Shown piece by piece: positions 8,798 to 16,848 of a DNA stretch of 64,000 bases; the first letter of the stretch is position 1; each line of letters starts with the position of its first letter. Made by a program: the position numbers and the translations under genes. A model generated the notes under the pieces. It saw nothing but the letters and a program-made list of their open reading frames with translations, was not told the DNA's origin and made no database searches. The DNA is taken from assembly GCA_049889095.1 (NCBI GenBank), contig JBLJFK010000010.1. One strand, written 5' to 3'. Source of the DNA: Ewingella sp049889095. GTDB taxonomy: Bacteria > Pseudomonadota > Gammaproteobacteria > Enterobacterales > Enterobacteriaceae.

Positions 8798-10366
8798 TTA
8801 TTTCTTCGCGCTGCCACTGTCTGCACTTTTATTATAGGTTGGCGCTTTACTGGCGTATTTATCACCGGCAAAGATAGCAAGCTCATCCCAGATAGCATCA
8901 ACGCGTGCAGTCACAGCGGGATCCTTCACAATGGGACGACCCCACTCGCGCTGCGTTTCACCCGGCCATTTATTGGTGGCGTCTAAACCCATCTTCGAGC
9001 CCAAACCGGAAACCGGAGAAGCAAAGTCGAGATAATCAATCGGTGTATTTTCAACTAACACCGTGTCACGTGCTGGATCCATGCGAGTCGTTATTGCCCA
9101 GATCACGTCATTCCAGTCGCGGGCATTAATGTCATCATCACAAACAATCACAAATTTAGTGTACATAAACTGCCGCAGGAATGACCAAACACCCATCATT
9201 ACGCGCTTGGCATGACCAGCATACTGCTTCTTCATGGTAACGACTGCAAGCCGGTAGGAGCAACCCTCAGGCGGAAGATAAAAATCCACAATTTCCGGGA
9301 ATTGTTTCTTCAAAATCGGCACAAAGACTTCATTCAGCGCCACGCCCAGCACGGCAGGTTCATCAGGCGGTCGGCCCGTGTAGGTGGAATGGTAAATGGC
9401 GTTTTTACGCTGAGTAATATGGGTGATGGTAAACACCGGGAAATTGTCTACTTCATTATAGTAACCCGTGTGATCGCCATAAGGGCCTTCTGGGGCCAGT
9501 TCCGCCGGATCAATATAACCTTCCAGCACGATTTCAGCGCTGGCAGGGACTTCAAGATCGTTGGAAATACACTTTACAACTTCAGTCTTATTCCCACGCA
9601 ACAGACCGGCAAAAGCATATTCCGACAGCGTATCCGGTACCGGTGTCACCGCGCCGAGGATGGTCGCCGGATCCGCGCCGAGCGCCACAGATACGGGAAA
9701 AGGTTTGCCTGGGTTTTGCTGACACCACTCCTGGAAATCCAGCGCGCCGCCGCGATGAGATAACCAACGCATAATCACTTTATTTTTACCGAGAACCTGC
9801 TGGCGATAAATTCCCAAATTCTGACGCTGCTTGTGCGGCCCACGGGTGACAGTCAGGCCCCAGGTGATCAGCGGTGCGGCATCTTCCGGCCAGCAGTGCA
9901 TAACCGGAATGCGCGTGAGATCAACATCATCACCTGCCCAAACCAGCTCCTGACAAGGCGCAGAGTGCAGAACCTTGGTCGGCATATTCATCACTTGCTT
10001 GAACTTCGGCATTTTGTCGTAGAAATCACGAAATCCCCGCGGAGGCTCGGGCTCTTTCAGAAACGCCAGCAATTCGCCAACTTCACGCAGCGCACTGACA
10101 TCTTCCTGCCCCATTCCCAACGCAACGCGTTCAGGCGTACCGAACAAATTGCACAGCACCGGCATATCGTAACCCTTGGGGTTTTCAAACAATAGCGCGG
10201 GGCCACCGGCACGCAGGGTGCGGTCAGCAATTTCGGTCATTTCCAGATAGGTATCGACAGGCTGAGTAATGCGTTTCAGTTCGCCTCTCTTTTCAAGTAA
10301 TGAGAGAAAATCACGTAAATCACGGTATTTCATACTGATTTTTATCGCCAAATTGGTGGAGAGCAT
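8798..10366 (-). CDS. ubiD: 4-hydroxy-3-polyprenylbenzoate decarboxylase UbiD
   Basis: prFMN-dependent decarboxylase of ubiquinone synthesis (with UbiX making the cofactor). The family core is clear: LITWGLTVTRGPHK, IYRQQ, RHRGG-like RWLSHRGGALD, and the catalytic Glu in EGPYGDHTGYY. Two starts compete. The ATG at 10366 has GGAGAG 8 nt upstream and gives 522 aa. The ATG at 10333 (MKYRDLRDFL, 511 aa) fits the E. coli N-terminus better but has no clear ribosome site. I list the upstream start because of its ribosome site. The C-terminal tail after AGDKYASK is low-complexity and variable. Confidence 0.93.
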   Translation of the reverse strand: MLSTNLAIKISMKYRDLRDFLSLLEKRGELKRITQPVDTYLEMTEIADRTLRAGGPALLFENPKGYDMPVLCNLFGTPERVALGMGQEDVSALREVGELLAFLKEPEPPRGFRDFYDKMPKFKQVMNMPTKVLHSAPCQELVWAGDDVDLTRIPVMHCWPEDAAPLITWGLTVTRGPHKQRQNLGIYRQQVLGKNKVIMRWLSHRGGALDFQEWCQQNPGKPFPVSVALGADPATILGAVTPVPDTLSEYAFAGLLRGNKTEVVKCISNDLEVPASAEIVLEGYIDPAELAPEGPYGDHTGYYNEVDNFPVFTITHITQRKNAIYHSTYTGRPPDEPAVLGVALNEVFVPILKKQFPEIVDFYLPPEGCSYRLAVVTMKKQYAGHAKRVMMGVWSFLRQFMYTKFVIVCDDDINARDWNDVIWAITTRMDPARDTVLVENTPIDYLDFASPVSGLGSKMGLDATNKWPGETQREWGRPIVKDPAVTARVDAIWDELAIFAGDKYASKAPTYNKSADSGSAKK

Positions 10367-10395
10367 TTTAGGTTCTCTCCAGAGTTGTTGCTGCC

Positions 10396-10429
10396 TTTCA
10401 TTACCAGTAAGTCAATACTGGTAATGAAA
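10396..10429. other. Perfect 14-bp stem-loop between pepE and ubiD
   Basis: TTTCATTACCAGTA (10396-10409) and TACTGGTAATGAAA (10416-10429) are exact inverted repeats around a 6-nt loop, 30 bp upstream of the ubiD start. On the plus strand A residues follow, so on the minus strand the T-run precedes the stem; it is not an ordinary terminator for pepE. An operator or an RNA leader structure for ubiD is possible. Confidence 0.8.
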
Positions 10430-10441
10430 AAACAGTGTAAC

Positions 10442-10470
10442 CGTCAGCCCGGTTTCCGATTGGGCTGACG
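10442..10470 (-). terminator. Possible pepE terminator hairpin
   Basis: CGTCAGCCC and GGGCTGACG form a perfect 9-bp stem with an 11-nt loop just after the pepE stop. On the minus strand six T residues follow only after a 10-nt gap, so termination may be weak. Confidence 0.5.
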
Positions 10471-10493
10471 ATGCGAAAAGGTAAACATTTTTA

Positions 10494-11219
10494 CTATTGG
10501 CAGTTAAACGGGACCAGGGAACTCAGCGCCTGAGTGTCCTGGTACTCCTGAATTTCCTGGCCGTGACGGAAAACTTTAAAGCCCTGCTCTTTGGCACTGA
10601 AGTAGCTAAGATCATTACCAGAGACCTGCAGCAGACTACCTTCGCGCAGCGCAATGACTGACTCGCTCGGGTTAACAGCGCAAAACTCGGCAATGCGTTC
10701 GTCGCGGGTTTCGCCCATGTGCCCACTGAGATGTGCATCAATGTAATGCGGATTGATTTGCACCGGGAACAAGCCAAGGGAAGGCAGCACCACTGAATTT
10801 CTCACCGGCATATCATTGGTAGTGCGAATACTTGGCGTAGCGACGTTACAACCTGCACTCCAGCCGATATACGGCACATTGCGTTCACGCACGGCGCGCT
10901 GAATGGGGACGATCAATCCATTCTCATGCAACAGCTGATTCAGCATCCAGGTATTCCCACCGCTTATCAAAATGCACTGCGCCTGTTCGATAGCTTCGGA
11001 AAGTGACTTTGCATGGTGAATACTGCTAACTTTTATGCCAAGCGCGTCTTCAAGGTTTTGCGCGCGGGCGTCATAGTCGCTGCGGATTAGGGCATAAGGG
11101 ATCAAAACAGCAGAACTAATATTACGGGCTTTAAACATCGCCTGAATATGTTCATTGGCATAGCCTAACAGAGCGGACTCCCCTGACAGCTTGCCGTTAC
11201 TCAGCAAGAGCAACTCCAT
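10494..11219 (-). CDS. pepE: Alpha-aspartyl dipeptidase PepE (S51)
   Basis: Serine peptidase of the PepE family, which cleaves Asp-Xaa dipeptides in the cytoplasm. The nucleophile elbow GWSAGCN places Ser121; Asp136 (TTNDMP) and His158 (INPHY) match the other active-site positions of Salmonella PepE. The protein is 241 aa against about 229 for the enterobacterial enzyme, with a divergent N-terminal half and extra C-terminal residues. It sits between ubiD and rfaH, where E. coli has no gene, so it was probably inserted here or is a second, divergent copy. Confidence 0.87.
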   Translation of the reverse strand: MELLLLSNGKLSGESALLGYANEHIQAMFKARNISSAVLIPYALIRSDYDARAQNLEDALGIKVSSIHHAKSLSEAIEQAQCILISGGNTWMLNQLLHENGLIVPIQRAVRERNVPYIGWSAGCNVATPSIRTTNDMPVRNSVVLPSLGLFPVQINPHYIDAHLSGHMGETRDERIAEFCAVNPSESVIALREGSLLQVSGNDLSYFSAKEQGFKVFRHGQEIQEYQDTQALSSLVPFNCQ

Positions 11220-11350
11220 AACGCCTCTCCGTATTATCGTTAGATTTATCTAGTGCTTTGATAAGCTTTTGCACTCGCCCACCCGCCCGTCTGTTTATCA
11301 CCTGCCACTTTTGGTATGCTTCACGGCTAGGCTTGAAGGCGTGTGAGACT

Positions 11351-11839
11351 ATGGAATCCTGGTACCTATTATATTGCAAACGCGGGCAACTTCTTCGCGC
11401 TAAAGAACATTTAGAGCGTCAACAGGTTAACTGTTTAACGCCTATGATCACACTGGAAAAAATGCTGCGTGGCCGCAGGACTCCGGTTAGTGAGCCTTTG
11501 TTCCCAAACTATCTGTTTATTGAGTTTGATCCCGAACGTATCCACACAACGACTATAAGCGCAACGCGTGGTGTCAGCCATTTTGTGCGCTTTGGCCCGC
11601 ATCTGGCAACGGTACAGCCGGATGTTATCCAACAACTAATGACTCAACCCATGCCAGAAGTGCGCGATCCGCAAACTCCGTACAATGGTGATATGGTGGT
11701 CATTACTCAGGGTATCTTTGAAGGGTTCGAAGCCATTTATACCGAACCCGATGGCGAAGCCCGCTCGTTATTGTTGCTCAATCTTATCAATCAACGGGTT
11801 AAACAAAGCCTCGATAACACACATTTCCAGAAAATTTGA
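11351..11839 (+). CDS. rfaH: Transcription antiterminator RfaH
   Basis: NusG paralogue recruited at ops sites to stop Rho and pausing in long operons (LPS core, capsule, conjugation), and able to recruit ribosomes after its C-domain refolds. The ATG at 11351 gives 162 aa, exactly E. coli length, starting MESWYLLYCKRGQLLRA. The NGN domain spans residues 1-100, including RTPVSEPLFPNYLF. The KOW domain follows. It is transcribed divergently from pepE and convergently with tatD. Confidence 0.96.
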   Translation: MESWYLLYCKRGQLLRAKEHLERQQVNCLTPMITLEKMLRGRRTPVSEPLFPNYLFIEFDPERIHTTTISATRGVSHFVRFGPHLATVQPDVIQQLMTQPMPEVRDPQTPYNGDMVVITQGIFEGFEAIYTEPDGEARSLLLLNLINQRVKQSLDNTHFQKI

Positions 11840-11889
11840 TGGGTAGTTGAGCTCATCATCTCCTGATGCATAGCGTTTTCACGTAAAGC

Positions 11890-11913
11890 AAAGGCACCCG
11901 TTAAGGTGCCTTT
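11890..11913. terminator. Bidirectional terminator between rfaH and tatD
   Basis: AAAGGCACC (11890-11898) and GGTGCCTTT (11905-11913) form a perfect 9-bp stem with a 6-nt loop, with A and T runs on the two flanks. It can serve both convergent genes. Confidence 0.8.
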
Positions 11914-11943
11914 ATTGTATCCGTTAAGGTGCCTTTATTGTAT
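11898..11943. repeat. 23-bp exact tandem duplication of a terminator arm
   Basis: CCGTTAAGGTGCCTTTATTG plus TAT occurs twice head to tail (11898-11920, 11921-11943). The duplicated unit contains the 3' arm and T-tract of the rfaH/tatD terminator, so the single 5' arm can pair with either copy. Confidence 0.95.
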
Positions 11944-11949
11944 CCGGCG

Positions 11950-12729
11950 CTATAAGCCAAACAGCGCACGCGCGTTATTCTCGGTTTTTTCCGCAAGCCA
12001 TGCCGGATCTTCCCCGCGCCAAAGCGCAACCTGACTGACGATATGTGCTAAAAAAGCAGGCTCATTACGACAGTTTTTTGGCTTGTCCTGCATATCCCGA
12101 GGGAGTAAATAAGGCGCGTCAGTTTCGAGCAGCAACCGGTCTGCAGGTATCTGTCCGAGTATCTCGCGCAACGCCAATCCTCGGCGTTCATCGCACACCC
12201 ATCCGGTTATACCGATAGATAGTCCCAACGATAGATATAATTCAAGTTCCCGCTGATCACCGGTAAAACAGTGAACCACTGCGCCCGGAAGCTTACTAAG
12301 CGATGGTGTCAGCAGGTCGGTAAAACGCTGATGAGCGTCACGACAGTGCAGGAATACAGGCAGTTCGAGTTCCGCAGCCAGCGCCAGTTGTGCACTGAAA
12401 GCCTCTTCCTGTTTATCTGCGGGAGAACAATTCCGGTTAAAATCCAACCCACATTCGCCGATTGCCACAACCTGGGGGCTGACCGCCAACGTTCTGATGA
12501 TCTGCTCGACCTCGTTGTTCCAGCTACTCGCCTGATGGGGATGCACACCCGCAGTAGACCAGCAGAACTGCGGATATTGTGCAGCAAGTAGCGCGGCTTC
12601 AATACTTTCATTCGCAGATGTTCCGGTGATCAACATGCCGGACAGCCCCGCAGTACGTGCGCGTTCTACCACCTGCAGACGATCTTTATCGAACTGATTA
12701 CTCGTAAGGTTTACACCAATTTCAAACAT
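11950..12729 (-). CDS. tatD: TatD-family metal-dependent DNase
   Basis: TIM-barrel hydrolase with 3'-5' exonuclease activity on DNA, implicated in repair of oxidative damage. Despite its name it is not required for Tat export. At 259 aa it matches E. coli TatD. Metal-ligand segments are visible: GVHPHQ, GECGLDFNRN (Glu), FLHCRDAH (His), VVHCFTGD (His) and ETDAPYLL (Asp). It is the last gene of tatABCD and is separated from tatC by a hairpin that may reduce its expression. Confidence 0.95.
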   Translation of the reverse strand: MFEIGVNLTSNQFDKDRLQVVERARTAGLSGMLITGTSANESIEAALLAAQYPQFCWSTAGVHPHQASSWNNEVEQIIRTLAVSPQVVAIGECGLDFNRNCSPADKQEEAFSAQLALAAELELPVFLHCRDAHQRFTDLLTPSLSKLPGAVVHCFTGDQRELELYLSLGLSIGITGWVCDERRGLALREILGQIPADRLLLETDAPYLLPRDMQDKPKNCRNEPAFLAHIVSQVALWRGEDPAWLAEKTENNARALFGL

Positions 12730-12743
12730 ACCGGGTCCTAAAA

Positions 12744-12768
12744 CACAAACCGCCCAACAGGGCGGTTT
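12744..12768 (-). terminator. Hairpin between tatC and tatD
   Basis: AAACCGCCC-AACA-GGGCGGTTT (12747-12768) is a perfect 9-bp stem with a tetraloop. On the minus strand it is followed by GTGTTTTAGG. As tatD follows in the same direction, it may act as a partial terminator inside the operon. Confidence 0.65.
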
Positions 12769-12786
12769 TTCACTTCAATGACACTA

Positions 12787-13557
12787 TCAGGAAGCCTGAT
12801 CCTGCTCATCATCTTCAGCATCAACGTCGGAGCGGCGCCGCTTACCGACATAAAAACGGGCAAAGAAAACGCCAATTTCAAACAGAAAGTACATCGGAAT
12901 AGCCAATAATGTTTGCGAAAAAACGTCAGGAGGCGTCAACAACATGCCGACCACGAACGCACCTACCAAAACATAAGGACGTTTTTTCTTCAAATCTTCC
13001 GGCGTTGTTACACCACTCCAGCACAACAACACAATAGCGATCGGCACTTCAAATGACACGCCGAACGCCATAAACAACGCCATGACGAAATCGAGATAGT
13101 TATTAATATCCGTCGCAATTTGCACACCAACAGGTGCTGTTTTAGCAAAGAAGGCAAACGCAAGCGGAAACACCACAAAATAGGCGAACGCCATGCCCAG
13201 ATAAAACAGCAACGAGCTGGAGAAAAGCAACGGCATCATCAGACGGCGTTCGTGCTTATAGAGCGCAGGGGCCACAAAACCCCATACCTGATAAAGAATA
13301 AACGGCGCAGAAGCAAACACCGAAACAATCATCGTCAACTTGATTGGGGTAAAGAATGGCGATGCTACATCGGTGGCAATCATGCTTGCCCCAAGCGGCA
13401 TTTGCTTGATTAACGGAGCAGAGACCAGATAGTAGATATCATTGGAAAAATAGGCCAATGCAAGGAACACCACCACAATACAGATGATGGAGTTGAGAAG
13501 GCGCTTACGCAGTTCTATCAGATGGCTGATAAGCGGTTGGGTATCTTCAACAGCCAT
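12787..13557 (-). CDS. tatC: Sec-independent translocase subunit TatC
   Basis: Six-span inner-membrane protein that recognises twin-arginine signal peptides and nucleates the Tat translocase with TatB and TatA. At 256 aa it matches E. coli (258). Conserved segments include HLIELRKRLLNS near the N-terminus (HxxELRxR), the first-loop SPFFTPIKL and FVAPALYKHERR. The charged C-terminal tail (DVDAEDDEQDQ) is cytoplasmic. It starts 3 bp after the tatB stop. Confidence 0.97.
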   Translation of the reverse strand: MAVEDTQPLISHLIELRKRLLNSIICIVVVFLALAYFSNDIYYLVSAPLIKQMPLGASMIATDVASPFFTPIKLTMIVSVFASAPFILYQVWGFVAPALYKHERRLMMPLLFSSSLLFYLGMAFAYFVVFPLAFAFFAKTAPVGVQIATDINNYLDFVMALFMAFGVSFEVPIAIVLLCWSGVTTPEDLKKKRPYVLVGAFVVGMLLTPPDVFSQTLLAIPMYFLFEIGVFFARFYVGKRRRSDVDAEDDEQDQAS

Positions 13558-13560
13558 ATT

Positions 13561-14232
13561 TTAACGTTCGCCTGTAGAATGAGTCGATGGGGTTGGTTTT
13601 ACCGCTGGTACTGATTCACCCGTCGGAGTTGGGGTGTCAATAACATTAGCTTCATGATCAGCAGTCCGCAGCTCGTTACCCTGCACAGATTCATTGAAAG
13701 GCGCAGAGTCAGCATAGGCTTCGACAACAGCTTCAGCCTGATGAACAGGTTTGCTCGACGCGAGAGCCGCTTCCACAGCATTTTGTGGAGCTTGCGCTGG
13801 TGAAGTGGCTACATGGCTGGCAGTGGCGGGAGAAATACCTTCGTCATGCAAAGCTTCAGCTTCCTGGACCACAGGATTATGAATGGTATTGCCTTCAGAC
13901 GTTGCGCTTTCAACCGCTTTAGCTGACGCATCAGGCTCGGCGGTAAAAGATCGCTTCATTGACTCCGCAGCCTCTTTCAACTCGTCCATAGAAGCTTTGA
14001 TTTCTGGCGTCAAATTCTTAAGGCCAGACTCTTCAGCTTTCTTAAGGCTATCCTGCAACTCCTGAAGTTTCAGTTCTTGCGATAACTCATTCTGTACCGA
14101 AGCCGCCATGGCGCGTAGCGCACGGATCCAGCCTGCAACTGTTCTGACGGCCACTGGTAAACGCTCGGGTCCAAGCACAACCAGACCAATCACCAACACC
14201 AGCAACAGTTCACTAAATCCTATGTCGAACAC
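13561..14232 (-). CDS. tatB: Sec-independent translocase subunit TatB
   Basis: Partner of TatC in the twin-arginine receptor complex. The N-terminus has the single membrane span (residues 1-20, MFDIGFSELLLVLVIGLVVL) with the conserved Glu8 and the LGPERLP hinge, then an amphipathic helix. At 223 aa it is about 50 residues longer than E. coli TatB (171). The extra length is a Pro/Ser/Thr/Ala-rich acidic tail, probably disordered. It is 3 bp after tatA and 3 bp before tatC. Confidence 0.96.
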   Translation of the reverse strand: MFDIGFSELLLVLVIGLVVLGPERLPVAVRTVAGWIRALRAMAASVQNELSQELKLQELQDSLKKAEESGLKNLTPEIKASMDELKEAAESMKRSFTAEPDASAKAVESATSEGNTIHNPVVQEAEALHDEGISPATASHVATSPAQAPQNAVEAALASSKPVHQAEAVVEAYADSAPFNESVQGNELRTADHEANVIDTPTPTGESVPAVKPTPSTHSTGER

Positions 14233-14235
14233 GGC

Positions 14236-14505
14236 TTATACCTGCTCTTTGTTTGGGCTCTTGGTTTCTTCCGCTTTAACTTCTGGTTTAACCTCAAGAG
14301 GTTTAGCCGTGAAATCAGCGTCAGCGCCGGTAGTGTCATTTTCTTTATGTACTTTGCTCGCAGTATCTTCATCGCCCATGGCTTTTTTGAAGCCTTTAAT
14401 TGAAGAACCCAAATCGGAACCCAAACTGCGCAGTTTCTTAGTACCGAACAGCAAGACCACGATCACCGCAATGATCAGAAGTTGTGTAATGCTAATGCCA
14501 CCCAT
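14236..14505 (-). CDS. tatA: Sec-independent translocase subunit TatA
   Basis: Protein that oligomerises to form the Tat passage. One membrane span at residues 4-20 is followed by the FGTKKL hinge and an amphipathic helix (SDLGSSIKGFKKAM), then a charged tail. I start it at MGGIS (89 aa, E. coli length); GAGG lies 7 nt upstream, whereas the GTG three codons earlier overlaps that ribosome site. First gene of tatABCD, downstream of ubiB. Confidence 0.96.
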   Translation of the reverse strand: MGGISITQLLIIAVIVVLLFGTKKLRSLGSDLGSSIKGFKKAMGDEDTASKVHKENDTTGADADFTAKPLEVKPEVKAEETKSPNKEQV

Positions 14506-14598
14506 TATCTTCACCTCAATATGAAAGAGACTATGTCCATTGCCGCCAAACGCGACACTCGATTTTGATACGTTAAATCGTTCTCAAAGCTGTAGCGA

Positions 14599-16230
14599 TC
14601 AGCTGCTGCGTCTCCAGCCAATGAGCCAGGCAGCCACGCCTGCTGCCATCAGCCACGCGGGATAAACTTCAACTTGTCCGATCAGCAGGATTGTACCGCT
14701 AAGCAGAAGAGTTGCACCAATACCGAAAAGATATCGTGACTGCCCCTGACGTGCTCCCTGATGCTGCATCTGCGAAGACAGCTTCTCGATGTTGTATTGC
14801 AAAAGCTTATGCTGATGCAGGCTCTGGTAAATTAGATCGGGAATCTCAGGCATTTTCTCAATCCAGAAAGGCGCCTTCTCTTTAAACGCACGCAGCATCG
14901 CGGGCAAACCGACCTGATCTTTAACCCAGCTTTCAAGGAACGGTTTTGCTGTAGTCCAGAGATCAAGCTGAGGGTAAAGCTGACGCCCCAACCCCTCAAC
15001 GTATAACAGTGTTTTTTGTAGCAGCACTAACTGAGGCTGTACCTCCATATTAAAGCGACGAGCGGTGTTAAACAGATTTAACAGCACGTTACCAAAGGAG
15101 ATTTCTGCTAAAGGTTTCTCAAATATAGGTTCGCAGACGGTTCGAATGGCGAACTCAAACTCTTCAACATTGGTATCACGGGGAACCCAACCTGAATCGA
15201 CATGCAACTCAGCAACTTTGCGGTAATCGCGGTTGAAAAAGGCGATGAAGTTCTCAGCGAGATAACGCTTGTCGTCTTTGTTCAGTGAACCAACTATGCC
15301 GCAATCAATGCCTATGTAGCAAGGGTCTTCAGGCGTTTCATAGCTGACGAAAATATTGCCCGGATGCATGTCCGCATGAAAGAAACTGTCACGAAAGACC
15401 TGAGTAAAGAACACCTGGACACCGCGTTCAGCCAGTAATTTCATATTGGTGCCCTGTTTTTCCAGCGCTTTCACGTCAGAAACAGGAATACCATAAATAC
15501 GCTCCATCACCATCAGCCGCTCGCTGCAATAATCCGGGTAAACTTCTGGAATATATAACATCGAGCTACCCGTGAAATTGCGGCGCAGCTGGATCGCATT
15601 GGCAGACTCACGCAGAAGATTCAGTTCATCAAGCAGCGTTTTTTCATATTCCCGCACCACTTCGCGGGGTTTTAGACGACGACCATCTGGGAGCAATATT
15701 GGCACCCAGCCGGCCAGGCGCGACATCAGCCGAATATCAGCTTTGATGATCGGCAAAATATCAGGGCGAATCACTTTGAGTACGATAGGCTTGCCGTTCT
15801 CTTTTAGAATGGCAGTATGTACCTGTGCAATAGAGGCAGACGCCAGAGGCGTCTGATCAAATTCATCAAACCAGGTTTCCAGCGGGCCACCTAACGCCTG
15901 TTCAATTTGCTTGCGAGCCAGCGCACCGTCGAAAGGCGCGACTTGATCTTGCAATAACGCCAACTGGTCGGCTATATGCGGCGGAAAAAGATCACGGCGC
16001 GTAGACAGCATCTGACCGAACTTGATCCACACAGGGCCAAGTTGCTCCAGTGCCAAACGTAAGCGAGTGCCAAGGGGTTTATCTTTGTGGCGATGCGGTA
16101 ACCAGAAAAACAGATACCTACCCAGACGTAATGGCAACGTTAAACGAATTTTAGGAATCAGCTCGTCAAGACCGTAGGTCAAAAACATGCGAATAATCAG
16201 GTACAGGCGTCGCATTTCACCTGGAGTCAT
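14599..16230 (-). CDS. ubiB: Ubiquinone biosynthesis ATPase/kinase-like protein UbiB
   Basis: ABC1/ADCK-type atypical kinase needed for ubiquinone synthesis and probably for handling its hydrophobic intermediates. At 543 aa it is close to E. coli UbiB (546). The signature KxGQ motif is seen in WIKFGQMLSTRRDLFP, the alanine-rich loop in SIAQVHTA, and the metal site in DCGIVGSL. Two C-terminal spans anchor it in the inner membrane. The ATG overlaps the ubiJ TGA by 4 bp, so the genes are coupled in ubiE-ubiJ-ubiB. Confidence 0.97.
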   Translation of the reverse strand: MTPGEMRRLYLIIRMFLTYGLDELIPKIRLTLPLRLGRYLFFWLPHRHKDKPLGTRLRLALEQLGPVWIKFGQMLSTRRDLFPPHIADQLALLQDQVAPFDGALARKQIEQALGGPLETWFDEFDQTPLASASIAQVHTAILKENGKPIVLKVIRPDILPIIKADIRLMSRLAGWVPILLPDGRRLKPREVVREYEKTLLDELNLLRESANAIQLRRNFTGSSMLYIPEVYPDYCSERLMVMERIYGIPVSDVKALEKQGTNMKLLAERGVQVFFTQVFRDSFFHADMHPGNIFVSYETPEDPCYIGIDCGIVGSLNKDDKRYLAENFIAFFNRDYRKVAELHVDSGWVPRDTNVEEFEFAIRTVCEPIFEKPLAEISFGNVLLNLFNTARRFNMEVQPQLVLLQKTLLYVEGLGRQLYPQLDLWTTAKPFLESWVKDQVGLPAMLRAFKEKAPFWIEKMPEIPDLIYQSLHQHKLLQYNIEKLSSQMQHQGARQGQSRYLFGIGATLLLSGTILLIGQVEVYPAWLMAAGVAAWLIGWRRSS

Positions 16231-16847
16231 GGCGTATCCTCCAGCCTATTGAAACGTTTATCCAGTGCATCAAGTTCACGGGCCAGTGCAGAAACTTCAT
16301 CGTTGAACCACACCACTTCGAGCGTTCCCGGCGCCAGTTTCCACTCTTCCGTTAGTGTTTGCGCCAGATAGTTTTGCTGACGTTTCAGGCCATTTTGTAC
16401 CAGGCGAAAACTGCTCGCTAAAGCCTGGGTAAAGCCCTGTGCCGCAATGTCGCCAATATAGGGCGCAAAAAGTTCAGCGGGCTCCCACTCAGCAAGATCA
16501 AACAATGCGACTAACTGCTGGACAACTGAAATATCGCCTTCGACAATGAGCTCACCGTTGCGCATCAAAGGAGAGAGTTGCTGCCGATCACGTAGTTTTT
16601 GCAACACCGATAGTTTTGACGTAACGGTACAATCCGCAGCCCCATCCCACTGTCCCAGTACATCAATTTTCTGCTCACTGAAGATGAACGTCAGCGGAGA
16701 GCTCAGCTCTTGCAATTCCACACGCAAAACTTTCCCCGCTAATCGGGTTCGCGCAGTTTTCAAACTCCGGTCTCTGAACAGCAGATAATTCAGCGATGTT
16801 TCAATCGCGGCAGTCAGTAACGGCGTCAACAACATCGGCATACTCAT
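16227..16847 (-). CDS. ubiJ: Ubiquinone biosynthesis accessory factor UbiJ
   Basis: SCP2-domain lipid-binding protein of the cytosolic Ubi complex, needed for aerobic ubiquinone synthesis. The SCP2 domain covers about residues 15-115, including VLGQWDGAADCTV and EGDISVVQQLVAL. The start is ambiguous among ATG codons at 16847, 16841 and 16835; I use the first after the ubiE stop (206 aa; E. coli has 201). The gene lies between ubiE and ubiB, with the ubiE stop just before the start. Confidence 0.92.
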   Translation of the reverse strand: MSMPMLLTPLLTAAIETSLNYLLFRDRSLKTARTRLAGKVLRVELQELSSPLTFIFSEQKIDVLGQWDGAADCTVTSKLSVLQKLRDRQQLSPLMRNGELIVEGDISVVQQLVALFDLAEWEPAELFAPYIGDIAAQGFTQALASSFRLVQNGLKRQQNYLAQTLTEEWKLAPGTLEVVWFNDEVSALARELDALDKRFNRLEDTP

Positions 16848-16848
16848 C

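Noticed and set aside
9212..9763. 183-codon plus-strand frame opposite ubiD
   Set aside because: Antisense of ubiD; no recognisable domain or start signal.
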